This document shows positions 1 through 9,595 of a DNA stretch of 64,000 bases, in pieces (the first letter of the stretch is position 1; each line of letters opens with the position of its first letter). The position numbers and the translations under genes were made by a program. Source of the stretch: Mycobacterium sp. Aquia_213. GTDB lineage: Bacteria; Actinomycetota; Actinomycetes; Mycobacteriales; Mycobacteriaceae. The notes under the pieces were generated by a model. It saw only the letters and a program-made list of their open reading frames with translations. It was not told the DNA's origin and ran no database searches. The DNA is taken from contig NZ_CP113116.1 in assembly GCF_026625985.1 (NCBI RefSeq), positions 4,030,001 through 4,094,000 of the forward strand. Direction: 5' to 3'.

Positions 1-338
1 CAATCCTGCAGTGCCGACGATATGCGGCTGTCGTGGGCGCCGAATTGCGGGACCGACAGCGGAACCGCGATGAAGCCCGCCTGTAGCGCGCCCAGAAAGC
101 CAACGACGTAGTCGAGGCTCTGCGGAGCCAATATCGCAACCCGATCGCCCGTGGTCCCGCAGCGGCGGAGCTCCTCGGCAACGGTCAACGCGCGCCGGTG
201 CAGCTGCGACCAGGTCAAGCTTTCGGCGAAGCCTTTCGGATCCACGTCATAGTCGATGAATGTGAATGCCGTGTCATTTGGCTGCCGGCGAGCATTTTCG
301 CCCAGCACCGCAGGAATGGAGGACTCGAGTACGGACAT
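1..338 (-). CDS. Fatty-acyl-AMP ligase (FadD26/FadD29-like), N-terminal part only
   Basis: The minus-strand frame begins at ATG 338, after a good ribosome site (GGAAGG), and runs off the left edge, giving about 112 residues. The protein starts MSVLESSIPAVL and includes the segment LAPQSLDYVVGFLGALQAGF, which closely resembles the N-terminus of mycobacterial FAALs of the FadD26/28/29 group. These activate long-chain fatty acids as acyl-adenylates and pass them to polyketide synthase carrier domains instead of to CoA. The catalytic core and C-terminal domain lie outside the window, so substrate and completeness cannot be judged. It is on the same strand as the Pfa-type synthase but separated from it by the opposite-strand permease, so co-transcription is unlikely. 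A functional link with the synthase is only an inference. Confidence 0.85.
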   Translation of the reverse strand, partial: MSVLESSIPAVLGENARRQPNDTAFTFIDYDVDPKGFAESLTWSQLHRRALTVAEELRRCGTTGDRVAILAPQSLDYVVGFLGALQAGFIAVPLSVPQFGAHDSRISSALQD

Positions 339-952
339 AACGCTACCTTCCGATTTCTTTCAAAATATTGGTGCGCATCACGTCCCCCACGCGATACCGC
401 GGCCCGGTCTTTTCGCAGCACCACCCATGCCGCTGACCGATACGAACTTCTATGTTGGCAGCACCACCCTGGATAAGAAGAATTCAAAGATGGGGCGGGT
501 GTCTGCGGGATCGTCGGCGACCGCGACTCCCGTCCGCGACCGCGTCGCTTTCGCGACCGCACCGACTTGCGCTCCGACTACCGCGGGCTCCACCCTGTAT
601 TCGACGAAGTGTACCGCCGCGCGGTTCAGCAACGATCCAGTCCGCTCGCGCTCTTCCGGCGACGGCGCTACCGCGCTCCGGGCGCTGAGCTGACATGAGC
701 GAGCGCCCGCGGTCATGACCACCTCCACGGCGAGGAACCTACCCGTTCCCGCGCGGCCACGTTGGCGAATCGGCGAACTCGTTGACCAGCCAATATCGCC
801 GGACGACCTGGACGCTAGTCCCACAAATAGTTGATGCGGCTCACGATCAAAGTCGTTTCTCGGGCATCCCGACCGTCTCTTCGGGTCCGCGGCCGCATGG
901 GCGAAATTCTCGCGGATACGCGATGATCAGCGGGAAGAGAGGGAGCGGGCCC
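339..952. other. Intergenic region between divergent FAAL and permease genes
   Basis: This stretch of 614 bases separates two divergent starts and presumably holds both promoters. Open frames occur on both strands but are arginine-rich or low-complexity, overlap one another and match no family I recognise. Part of the interval (from about 782) is an upstream extension of the permease frame that I do not believe is translated. No convincing hairpin or tRNA was seen. Confidence 0.5.
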
Positions 953-2125
953 ATGGCAGGCAAGGCGCTGGCAGCAATCGAGCATGCCCTGGCGCTGGCC
1001 GGGTCAATGACGTGGGAAATCCTGTGGGCGCTGATCCTGGGCTTCGTGCTGTCGGCGGTGGTGCAGGCGGTGGTGCGGCGCTCGACGATCGTGGCGCTAC
1101 TCGGCGACGACCGACCACGCACCCTGGCGATAGCGGCCGGTCTGGGGGCGGCATCGTCGTCGTGCTCCTACGCCGCCGTCGCCTTGGCCCGGTCGTTGTT
1201 CCGCAAGGGTGCCCATTTCACCGCCGCGATGGCATTCGAGATCGGTTCCACCAACCTCGTGGTCGAGTTGGGCATCATCTTGGCGCTGCTGATGGGCTGG
1301 CAGTTCACCGCCGCGGAGTTCGTCGGCGGCCCGCTGATGATCGTCATCCTGGCCGTCTTGTTCCGGCTGTTCGTCCGATCCCGCCTCGTCGACGCCGCGC
1401 GCGAGCAGGCCGAGCGGGGAATTGCGGGCTCGATGGAGGGCCATGCCGCAATGGACATGTCCATCAAACGGGACGGCTCATTTACCCAGCGACTGTTTTC
1501 CGCTGAGGGCTTCACCTCGGTTTCGCACGTGTTCGTCATGGAATGGCTGGCGATCCTGCGCGACCTGGTGCTGGGTCTGCTGATCGCCGGTGCCATCGCG
1601 GCGTGGGTACCCGAAGCCTTCTGGCGGGAATTCTTTTTGGCTGACCACCCGGGCTGGTCGGCAGTGTGGGGGCCGATCGTGGGCCCCGTCGTGGCGATCG
1701 TGTCCTTCGTCTGCTCAATCGGCAATGTGCCGTTGGCCGCGGTGCTGTGGAACGGAGGCATCAGCTTCGGCGGCGTGATCGCCTTCATCTATGCCGACCT
1801 GCTGATCCTGCCGATCTTGAACATCTACCGGAAGTACTACGGCACCAGGATGATGCTGACGTTGCTCGGCACCTTCTACGCCTCGATGGTCGCCGCCGGC
1901 TACCTCGTCGAATTGCTGTTCGGCACAACGAATCTCATTCCGGCCCAGCGCAATGCCACCGTCATGGAGGCGTCGATCTCGTGGAACTACACCACCTGGC
2001 TCAATATCGTGTTTCTCGTTCTCGCGGTGGTGCTGGTCGTCCGGTTCGTCACGTCCGGGGGGATCCCGATGGTACGTATGATGGGCGGCTCCCCGGAGGC
2101 GACTGAGGGTCACCATCATCACTGA
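953..2125 (+). CDS. Predicted permease of the ArsP_1/DUF318 family (Rv2963-like)
   Basis: This 390-residue integral membrane protein has at least eight hydrophobic segments. One block (from about residue 60) contains GLGAASSSCSYAAVALARSL and another (about 245) SFVCSIGNVPLAAVLWNGG; these paired Gly/Ser/Cys-rich segments are typical of the predicted-permease family PF03773. It matches Rv2963 from H37Rv in order and sequence. I chose ATG 953 because MAGKALAAIEHAL matches that family start and a purine-rich GAGAGGGA lies upstream; ATG 923 is an alternative. The C-terminus ends in EGHHHH, which suggests metal contact. The substrate is unknown; some relatives export organoarsenicals. Its last 77 bases overlap the 3' end of the PfaC-like gene on the other strand. 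Confidence 0.85.
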   Translation: MAGKALAAIEHALALAGSMTWEILWALILGFVLSAVVQAVVRRSTIVALLGDDRPRTLAIAAGLGAASSSCSYAAVALARSLFRKGAHFTAAMAFEIGSTNLVVELGIILALLMGWQFTAAEFVGGPLMIVILAVLFRLFVRSRLVDAAREQAERGIAGSMEGHAAMDMSIKRDGSFTQRLFSAEGFTSVSHVFVMEWLAILRDLVLGLLIAGAIAAWVPEAFWREFFLADHPGWSAVWGPIVGPVVAIVSFVCSIGNVPLAAVLWNGGISFGGVIAFIYADLLILPILNIYRKYYGTRMMLTLLGTFYASMVAAGYLVELLFGTTNLIPAQRNATVMEASISWNYTTWLNIVFLVLAVVLVVRFVTSGGIPMVRMMGGSPEATEGHHHH

Positions 2126-5100
2126 CGGTGCGGCGTCGGGTTGATCGGGCCGCCATCCATCGATCGGTGCCGATCATGTCGCGCCAATTCGTCGCAACGG
2201 CATCCAGGGCGTCCTCGATGCAAGCCCAGATGGACTCCAGGGGCGAAGCACCCGGGGCTGCGGCCGCAATTCGGTTCTCCGCGGCCTGGTTTGGCGGGTT
2301 CGGCGCATCGCTGAACGGAGCCAGTGCATTGACGGCATCGATGACGCGGCGACGGCGTTGCGCATAAGGCCAAGCCGCCAGCTCGTCGGGCATAATCGGC
2401 CGGCCGAAGATGTAGTCCTGCGCGGCATGGCGATACGGAACCTCGAGCTTTCCGTCCACCGGCTCCTCCGGCAATCCCCCGGCGAAGTACACCGGCACGA
2501 TCGGCAGTGCCACCTCAATCGCCATGTCCAGCAACGTCGAGGTGAGCCGCTCGACGCGCTGACCCGAGCGGACCTGCCGAGTTCCGTCGGCGTGCACCAT
2601 CGTCGACGCCCGGTGGGTGCTGACGTCGCGCTTGATCTGCTCGACCAGGCTGAAGAACTGCTGCGGACTATGCTGATCGAAGTATCGGATGGTGCTCAGG
2701 TCCCGGCCCGCCACCGCATCGATGAGCCGCAAAAGATCACCGATCCAACGGTTTTCGTGCTTCGCGTGGGCGATCGGCACCACTTGCGTGCCGGTCAGCC
2801 ACGACGCGATCGTGGTGCCCAACAACGATTCGACCTGTACCTGGTGGTTGCCCAACAGCAACACCGGGCGTCCCTGAATCGCCGCCATCGCAACCGGATC
2901 CGTCACGACGACGTGTCTGACGTAGCGCGACAACAACGCCCAGTGCAGCAGATCGCCGAACCCGTCCGGCTCGATTCCCAGCATGGCCGTCCACCGGTCG
3001 CGCACCGGTCGCCAGTCTGTCTGCAACGACGCGCTGGCGCGGCAGACCCGCGGGCCGGGCCGCTCGATCTCAACCGAGATCCGCTCTAGCGGCAGCGCCG
3101 GACAGCTCACCTGCCCGTCGACGAGGAGGACCTGCGACGGGTGGATGGCGTTGTCGGCGGCATCGGCAATCGCTTCCTTGGTCGCGATCTCGACAAGCAG
3201 CGAATCCCCTTGGCTGTCAGTGCAATAAACCGTGTTCAAGGTGCCCTTGAACCAATCCAGCGTGGCCGCGCGCTCGGCATCCAGGGTGACGGTGCCGTGG
3301 CCGAGCCGCTCGCTCAACGACATCCCCGGCACCGGCCGGCGCTCGGCCAGGAACGCGCGCCGCTTCAGGCCGTGGGCTTGGGCGAGCGGCCCCTTGGACA
3401 GCAACATTTCGACGAGCCGGATGTATGCCCAGGGCTTACCCGCGACGCTCAGCCACAGATCGATGACCGGCATGCGGGCTTCGTCGTCGTCAAAACCGAC
3501 GAATCGAGATTCGACGTCCACTGTCCCCGTCACCGGGGCGTCGCTGTAGAACCGGGCCCACACGACACGGCTCGGGAACGCAACGGTCGGGTCGGCTGCA
3601 TCCGAATATGACTCGACGGCAACATCTTTCGATGTCCACACACTCATCGCGGCGTGCGGGACGATATGCAATGCGCCGTCGAGCAGTCCCGGCTGCAGCA
3701 GCCCCACCGGAACCGTGCAGCGCTCGACGGCAAGCGTGCCAGACGAGCCGTTGCGGCCGATGCGGGCACCGTCCATCAGCGTCGCGAAGGCCGGCCCGTG
3801 GAACACCGCGCTGGTGTCATACGGCGTGGCAAACGGCGCCGCCTCCTGCAGCGGAGGCTGGGTTGACGGTCCCTGCGGGTAGCTGGCCGCGGTGACGATC
3901 GTCGCGTGTGCGTGCGTCTCCCAGCGCGACAACTTCGCGTTCGGCGCATCTCGCCACACCTGCAGCCGGCCCTCGAATCGACCGGGCTCGACCGGCTCGA
4001 CGACCACCCGCAGCTGCTTGGGCGAATCGATGATGATCCAGCGCACCACCCGCACGTCGGTGACGTCGACGACGTGGGCGGTGCCCACGGCCCGGCTGGC
4101 CGCCTGCGCGAACAGGTCCAACACCGACATCATCGGCAGTGACGGAATGACATACGTCGGACAGTGATCGGTGATCCAGGTGTCGTGGGCCGGGTCGATG
4201 GTCATCCCCACCGTCGTGGCCTGAGCCGTCGTCGGTTGGGCAGCGGGTGACGGTGCCGCGGCGCCCGGTGCCGGGACGGCCGGTGCCGTGGTGGACGAGC
4301 CGAGCTGCGCTTGGGAGTGGTGCGGCGGCGCCTGACGCGTGATGCGCATGCCGAGGTTGCTCGCGCTGTAGATGCGCTTTCCGTCCACCCACAGCGACGC
4401 ATCGGCGACGGCCAGTATGCCGGGAACACCACCCTCGTCGCGTGCGATGCGGGTGATCTCCACCTCCGACGTGATCTGCTTGTTGGTCGGCACGATCTGC
4501 CCGCGATAGCGCCACGTGATCGCATCGTTGAGCGCCACCGGCTCGAAACGCGCCGACGGTCCCGCTTCTTTGCCCAGCCCGTGATCGAGCATCGCGAATT
4601 GCAGGAGTTGCAGCATCATTTCGATGCCCAGCGACCCCGGCTGCACCGGGTCCTGGCAGAAGTGCGCCTTGAAATACCACTCGGCGGGGTCGACGTCCTT
4701 CACGCCGCGCCACCGCCCGAGGCCGGCGTCGCCTTCGGTGGGCCAACGGCCCGTCACCCGGTCGACCATCAACAGCATCGGTTCCGCCAGCCGCGCACCC
4801 GGGCCGAAGAACTCCTGTGGGCGGGTGTGCAGATCCACGGTGGGTGCGTCGCACGCACGCTGCACCAAAGCGCGCTGCTCATCGGTGACTGGCAGCCCCA
4901 CCTGGTTCTGCAACGCTTCGCGGCGGAAATATCCGAACACCGTGTCGAAGGTGTAGATGGGTCCGTCGTCGGCGTGGATCTCGCCGTCGAAACTCACGAT
5001 GATGGTTCCGGCCGCCTGGGCGATGCTCTTCAGCGAGACCTTGGTGCGCAGCGTCCCGGTCGACGGGGTGATCTCCCGATGCTGCCGACCTGTTCCGTCG

Positions 5101-8100
5101 AGGTTGCGGAAGTACAGGTCGCGTTCGCTTTCCAGCGGGCAGCCGACATAGCTGGCCAGCCAGCCGCAGGGTTGCAGCGCGACCTCCATCAGCACCGCGT
5201 TGGGCATCGTCGGCGTCCCATTTGCGGCGAAATACCAAGCGTCGCTGGGAACGTCGTACTCGACGACGACCTCCGCACCGGCCTTCACGACGCCGATCTC
5301 GCCGACCAGCTCGGTGACCCGGGACATGAAGTGGTACGGCGGCCCGGGCAGCCGCGCCACCTTCCGGTGCGAGTCGAACTTCTCGAACAACGGGCCAAAG
5401 GCCAACGACGGCTTGGCGATCGCACTGGCAAGCATCGCCTGGTAGTCGAACCTGAAGCCGTTGGCTTCGGCGACAGGCTTGGGCTCGACGTATCCCTGGA
5501 GTTCCTTGGTGCCCAGATCCATCGGCCAGCCGGGTGAGAGTTTCAGTCCCATCCGGCGGCAGTGGAACGCCGGCAGGCCGTCGACGGTGACGAGCAGGTC
5601 GGCGAACAGGGTGGGTTCGGGACCGGCGAGGACTTCCCGCACGAACACCTCGTAGACCAGCTGGCGTGATTGCGGGGTGACCTGACCGCGGCAGACCAAC
5701 TTGTAAGTCTCATACGGCACGGGTTCAAACCGCCACCCGTCGCACTCCAGCGTCATGCCGAGGGCGGTCATGTAGATCGCCATCGTCTGCATCACCGCCT
5801 CGAACATCAAGGTGCCAGGCATGCACGCGTCATTCTTGAAATGGCCGGAGAAATACCACTTTTCGGGAGTTACCTGCGCGACGGCCCGCAGATAACCCCG
5901 GCCCCACGGCCCGCCCGAGAAATCGATTTGAGTCACCTCGTCGACGAACAGCATGTCGCCGCCGGCGATCCCCGGCGTACGGGTGTGGCTGGCGGCGCGC
6001 TCGAAGCCGGCCCCGAATGTCCGCCAGATCTCGCCGGCCGCAATCGCTTCCAGGTCGGCACGCGGCAGCGAGGTGCGCGAGGTCTGTGACGGTGTCGGTT
6101 CCATCGGTCCGTCGACGGTCTCGTCCTCGGGACGCCAAAGCACCCCGCCCGACGCGGCCAACTCCTCGTCGGAGAAGAACCCCGCCTGGCCGTTGCGCAT
6201 CGACATCCGCTCGACGCCGTCGATCGTGCAGTCGTAGTGGAAGAAGAACATGCGGATGTCACCCTGACGGGCGTGGCCGTCCACGTGGATGTCGAACCGC
6301 AGTGTGTCGCCGATTTCGGGCAGCCCACCCAGATAGGTCACTTCGCAGCCCAGCAGCCGATACACCCGGTCGCTTCGGTTGGCGAAGTCCGCGCCCATCC
6401 AAGAGATGAGCATGAGGTCGGCTTGTCCGCTCTCGATCATGATGCCGGCGGGCATCCGGCCCTGGTGCAGCCACCAGGAATCCGGCGTGACATCGGTTTC
6501 GGTCCATAGTGTTCCGGTCCCGTTCTTGCCCGGCTCGGCGTCGATGCCCAGCAGGCGATCCGCCAGCAGCAGCGGCGGTTCCGGCATCCGCACCTGTCGA
6601 AGGTAGTTGTCCTGCACCGTGAACGCCTGGCCGTAAATGTCGGAGATCTTCCCCGACGCGTGCACCCGCAGGCCATCCTTGTCGAGCGTGAGGCCCACCG
6701 GCGCGCGCTTGGCGGTCGGCGCCGGAACTCGCTTATCGGCGGGCCGAGCCGGCTGAACCGCCTTGCAGGAACCCGCGAGCGGCAACTTGTCGATCACATT
6801 GTGGGCCAATGGCTTCGATGCCGCGTCGCCATTGTTCGAATGTGACGCGGAGCCGTCGTGGTCAGAGCCATTGCGGACACTCCCGGCAGCGGTGGTCGCG
6901 TGAGTGTCGATGTCGTACGCAACCGCCAGCGGTTCCGGCGGCGTCTGCGCGGCCAGGGCCGCGCCCAGCGGCGTCCGCGCCACTGCCTGCTCGGCCTTGG
7001 GCAGCGCCGGGGGAACCGGGAGGTGTGTCGCCATTCGCTGCTCCCCTTTGTTGACGATCGGGCGTCCCGCGGTGTCCGGCGGAACTGCTACGGAAGGTGA
7101 ATTCTGGTCAAAAGCACCATCGTTCGGCAGAAGAACCTCGGGAAGGTGACCGGGAAAGCGCAGCCAGGTCGACTTTCCCGACCCGGATTCGTTCACCGTC
7201 CGGTGGGTGTCGAGCGCACTGGCATCATGCTGTGTCGCCGGCGCTGGCACCAGCACGATTTGCTGCTCCTGGCCGGCCAGCGCGTTGAGCGCGATCACGA
7301 CTTCCCGCGCCTCCGACGACCATGGCGTGCCATCGGGCCGCACCCCAAGAAATCCGTACAGAGCGCCCGCGGCGACGTGCAACAGTCCGGAGGCGGCGTG
7401 GGCGTGGCCGAGTAGCGGCGAGAGATTCAGGGCGCCGGGTGCGGTGCCCAACCGAAGGCAATCGCCGTGTGGCCGTTGGCCTACGGACAGCGTGGCAAGA
7501 ACCGTATCGTGATCACGACGTGCATCGTCGGCGCGCTTGAGGACCAATACCACGGCGGCATCGCCGGATATCTGCTCGCCGGATCCGAGTAGCACCTTGG
7601 CCGCCGCTTCGTGCACGGGTTCGCAACTGAGGTCCACCGCCCCCACCACGGCCGCGTCGATCTCACCTCGGCGTAATGCGCGGGCGGCCATCTCCAGTGC
7701 CGTGGTGCCGGACAGTTCCTCACGGGATACCGTGAAACTCGGCCCGCGAAGATCGAACTGGCTGTTCAGCCGGTTGGCCACAATATTCGGCATGGCGCCC
7801 ACCACACCGGCGGCGGTCCACCCTTGGGCGACCGCGTCGCGCGCCGTCGCCAGCAGATCCGGGTCATCGATCTCGCCGGCCAACCGCCACCGCACGCCGA
7901 GTCGGGCCACCTCGGCGTCGCAGCCCATCCCGACGATGACGCTTGTCCGGTCCGGTGGCAGATCTTTGATCAGACCACCGACATTCATGGCCGCACCGAG
8001 CAGGGCGATTTGCTGAGGCAGGGTCTGCTTGAGATCGGTGGGTGGGAAACGTGTCTGAGTGAGGTCGAGGCAAACCTCGGTCATCCGCGCTCTGACGACA

Positions 8101-9566
8101 CCGTTGTCGTCGGGACGGGGAATCGGCTGGTTCTTGACCAGATGTTCTGCTACCGAAGATGTTTCGTGCCCATCGCCTACTAGCAGGCCAAGCCCCACGA
8201 TCGCGATTTCACCATCGGCTTCATTGGGGGCCACCGGCCATCTCGATTGGGCGACGGGCTGGTTGGCGGGTTCGATCCATTCTTCGAGCAGCAGATGGGC
8301 GTTATTGCCGCCGAAGCCGAAGTTGTTGATCGCGGCGCGACGTGGTCCGACGCAATGCCAGGGTTCGGCATCGGTGAGCAGACGGAACGGAGAGTCGGCG
8401 ATAAACGGCAGCGGATCGTCGGCATGCAGGGTCGGCGGACGTATCCGGGCGCGCATCGCCGCGAGCACCTTGATGGCGCCCGCCGCACCGGATGCCGTGA
8501 TGGAGTGCCCGAGATTGGATTTCAGTGATCCGATCGGCACGTTCGTCATTCCGGCGAAGATGCGTGCCATGCTCATCAGTTCGGTCAGGTCGCCACGTGC
8601 GGTTCCGGTGGCATGGCACTCGATCAAGGAGATATCTTGCGGCTCAAGCTCGGCCATCTCGTAGGCGAGCCGCATCGCACGTTCTTGCCCTTCTTGCGAG
8701 GGCACCAGCAGACCGCGCCCGCGGCCGTCGTTGCTGAGGCCGACCGCCCTGATGACGCCCAATATGTGGTTGCCGTCAGCAATTGCGTCATCGAGCCTTC
8801 GGAGCACCAGAATCGCCGCGCCTTCGGCAGGCACCAAGCCGTCCGCGTCCTGATGGAATGGACGCGACCGCCCCGAACGACTCAGCGCCTGCAGCGCGCT
8901 GAAGCCGACGTGCAGTAGCAAGTCGCTGGCACCGTTGACGCCGCCCGCCAGCATCACATCCGCGGTGCGGTCGTGCAGCCGGTCGCACGCCAGCTTGATG
9001 GCGTACAGAGAGGAGGCGCACGCGGCGTCGAGGGCGGTAGTGCCTCCCGTCAACCCAAGCGCGGTTGAGATGAGATGGGCGGGCAAACCGGACATGAACC
9101 GATTGCGCCAGTCGATCTTGTGTTCTTTTCCACGCCAGACCTTTTCGGCCAGATCCGTCATCGTTTTCGTCGGATAGCTCAAGTTGCCGAGGACAACCCC
9201 GGCCGAGCCGGGGACCTCGCCGGCACGCCAGCCCGCGCCGTCGATGGCCTGCCGGGCCGCCTCGACGGCCCAAAGGTAGAGCGGATCGAGTCCATCGAAC
9301 TCAGCGGCGTCGACGAGAAGACCCCGAGGCGCGAAAACCTGTTCAAAGCCCCGCACATACCCGCCGCGGTCGGACCAGGTGTGGTCCAGGAAGGCCGAGT
9401 TCTTCTGGTCGCGCAGGATGTGCTCCGCCGATACGCCCCAATAGCCCGGCTGCGCAGAGCCAAGCACGTCGCGGCCCGTGCGCACCGTGTCCCACAACCC
9501 ATCGGGACTCAGGCCGCCGGGAAGAACGCAGCCCTGGCCGACGATTGCGATGGGTTCAAATTTCAA
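2049..9566 (-). CDS. PfaC-type polyfunctional lipid synthase: KS-CLF-DH-DH-PSDH-acyltransferase
   Basis: This 2505-residue multienzyme has a ketosynthase at 1-430 (active Cys about 182 in DAACASS, His in ECHATGT about 319 and NLGHS about 354). A chain-length-factor-like second KS at about 450-760 has VSREELSG (about 615) where the Cys should be. After a linker come two Pfa-type double-hotdog dehydratases: DH1 about 985-1330 (GHFKNDACMPGT) and DH2 about 1405-1720 (AHFCQDPVQPGS). A polyketide-type DH fold lies at about 1790-2080 (FHGPAFATLMDG, LLDGALH). A PlsC-like acyltransferase at about 2190-2420 has GNHQVQVES and HADGTRQ. This closely recalls the Pfa3 proteins of myxobacteria (KS-CLF-AT-DH-DH-AGPAT), but I see no AT between CLF and DH1. 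It starts 29 bases after the upstream gene stops, so the two are co-transcribed. The last 25 or so residues are read from the antisense of the permease gene end. Confidence 0.9.
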   Translation of the reverse strand: MKFEPIAIVGQGCVLPGGLSPDGLWDTVRTGRDVLGSAQPGYWGVSAEHILRDQKNSAFLDHTWSDRGGYVRGFEQVFAPRGLLVDAAEFDGLDPLYLWAVEAARQAIDGAGWRAGEVPGSAGVVLGNLSYPTKTMTDLAEKVWRGKEHKIDWRNRFMSGLPAHLISTALGLTGGTTALDAACASSLYAIKLACDRLHDRTADVMLAGGVNGASDLLLHVGFSALQALSRSGRSRPFHQDADGLVPAEGAAILVLRRLDDAIADGNHILGVIRAVGLSNDGRGRGLLVPSQEGQERAMRLAYEMAELEPQDISLIECHATGTARGDLTELMSMARIFAGMTNVPIGSLKSNLGHSITASGAAGAIKVLAAMRARIRPPTLHADDPLPFIADSPFRLLTDAEPWHCVGPRRAAINNFGFGGNNAHLLLEEWIEPANQPVAQSRWPVAPNEADGEIAIVGLGLLVGDGHETSSVAEHLVKNQPIPRPDDNGVVRARMTEVCLDLTQTRFPPTDLKQTLPQQIALLGAAMNVGGLIKDLPPDRTSVIVGMGCDAEVARLGVRWRLAGEIDDPDLLATARDAVAQGWTAAGVVGAMPNIVANRLNSQFDLRGPSFTVSREELSGTTALEMAARALRRGEIDAAVVGAVDLSCEPVHEAAAKVLLGSGEQISGDAAVVLVLKRADDARRDHDTVLATLSVGQRPHGDCLRLGTAPGALNLSPLLGHAHAASGLLHVAAGALYGFLGVRPDGTPWSSEAREVVIALNALAGQEQQIVLVPAPATQHDASALDTHRTVNESGSGKSTWLRFPGHLPEVLLPNDGAFDQNSPSVAVPPDTAGRPIVNKGEQRMATHLPVPPALPKAEQAVARTPLGAALAAQTPPEPLAVAYDIDTHATTAAGSVRNGSDHDGSASHSNNGDAASKPLAHNVIDKLPLAGSCKAVQPARPADKRVPAPTAKRAPVGLTLDKDGLRVHASGKISDIYGQAFTVQDNYLRQVRMPEPPLLLADRLLGIDAEPGKNGTGTLWTETDVTPDSWWLHQGRMPAGIMIESGQADLMLISWMGADFANRSDRVYRLLGCEVTYLGGLPEIGDTLRFDIHVDGHARQGDIRMFFFHYDCTIDGVERMSMRNGQAGFFSDEELAASGGVLWRPEDETVDGPMEPTPSQTSRTSLPRADLEAIAAGEIWRTFGAGFERAASHTRTPGIAGGDMLFVDEVTQIDFSGGPWGRGYLRAVAQVTPEKWYFSGHFKNDACMPGTLMFEAVMQTMAIYMTALGMTLECDGWRFEPVPYETYKLVCRGQVTPQSRQLVYEVFVREVLAGPEPTLFADLLVTVDGLPAFHCRRMGLKLSPGWPMDLGTKELQGYVEPKPVAEANGFRFDYQAMLASAIAKPSLAFGPLFEKFDSHRKVARLPGPPYHFMSRVTELVGEIGVVKAGAEVVVEYDVPSDAWYFAANGTPTMPNAVLMEVALQPCGWLASYVGCPLESERDLYFRNLDGTGRQHREITPSTGTLRTKVSLKSIAQAAGTIIVSFDGEIHADDGPIYTFDTVFGYFRREALQNQVGLPVTDEQRALVQRACDAPTVDLHTRPQEFFGPGARLAEPMLLMVDRVTGRWPTEGDAGLGRWRGVKDVDPAEWYFKAHFCQDPVQPGSLGIEMMLQLLQFAMLDHGLGKEAGPSARFEPVALNDAITWRYRGQIVPTNKQITSEVEITRIARDEGGVPGILAVADASLWVDGKRIYSASNLGMRITRQAPPHHSQAQLGSSTTAPAVPAPGAAAPSPAAQPTTAQATTVGMTIDPAHDTWITDHCPTYVIPSLPMMSVLDLFAQAASRAVGTAHVVDVTDVRVVRWIIIDSPKQLRVVVEPVEPGRFEGRLQVWRDAPNAKLSRWETHAHATIVTAASYPQGPSTQPPLQEAAPFATPYDTSAVFHGPAFATLMDGARIGRNGSSGTLAVERCTVPVGLLQPGLLDGALHIVPHAAMSVWTSKDVAVESYSDAADPTVAFPSRVVWARFYSDAPVTGTVDVESRFVGFDDDEARMPVIDLWLSVAGKPWAYIRLVEMLLSKGPLAQAHGLKRRAFLAERRPVPGMSLSERLGHGTVTLDAERAATLDWFKGTLNTVYCTDSQGDSLLVEIATKEAIADAADNAIHPSQVLLVDGQVSCPALPLERISVEIERPGPRVCRASASLQTDWRPVRDRWTAMLGIEPDGFGDLLHWALLSRYVRHVVVTDPVAMAAIQGRPVLLLGNHQVQVESLLGTTIASWLTGTQVVPIAHAKHENRWIGDLLRLIDAVAGRDLSTIRYFDQHSPQQFFSLVEQIKRDVSTHRASTMVHADGTRQVRSGQRVERLTSTLLDMAIEVALPIVPVYFAGGLPEEPVDGKLEVPYRHAAQDYIFGRPIMPDELAAWPYAQRRRRVIDAVNALAPFSDAPNPPNQAAENRIAAAAPGASPLESIWACIEDALDAVATNWRDMIGTDRWMAARSTRRRTVSDDGDPQSPPGSRPSYVPSGSPRT

Positions 9567-9595
9567 GACGGCTCCGCAGCATCGGTCACGTTGGA

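Noticed and set aside
339..952. Frames on both strands between the FAAL and the permease
   Set aside because: They are mutually overlapping, low in recognisable features and one merely extends the permease upstream without a ribosome site.
4311..5537. A 408-residue plus-strand frame inside the PfaC-type gene
   Set aside because: It is the antisense of DH domains with clear protein motifs and has no independent homology signal.
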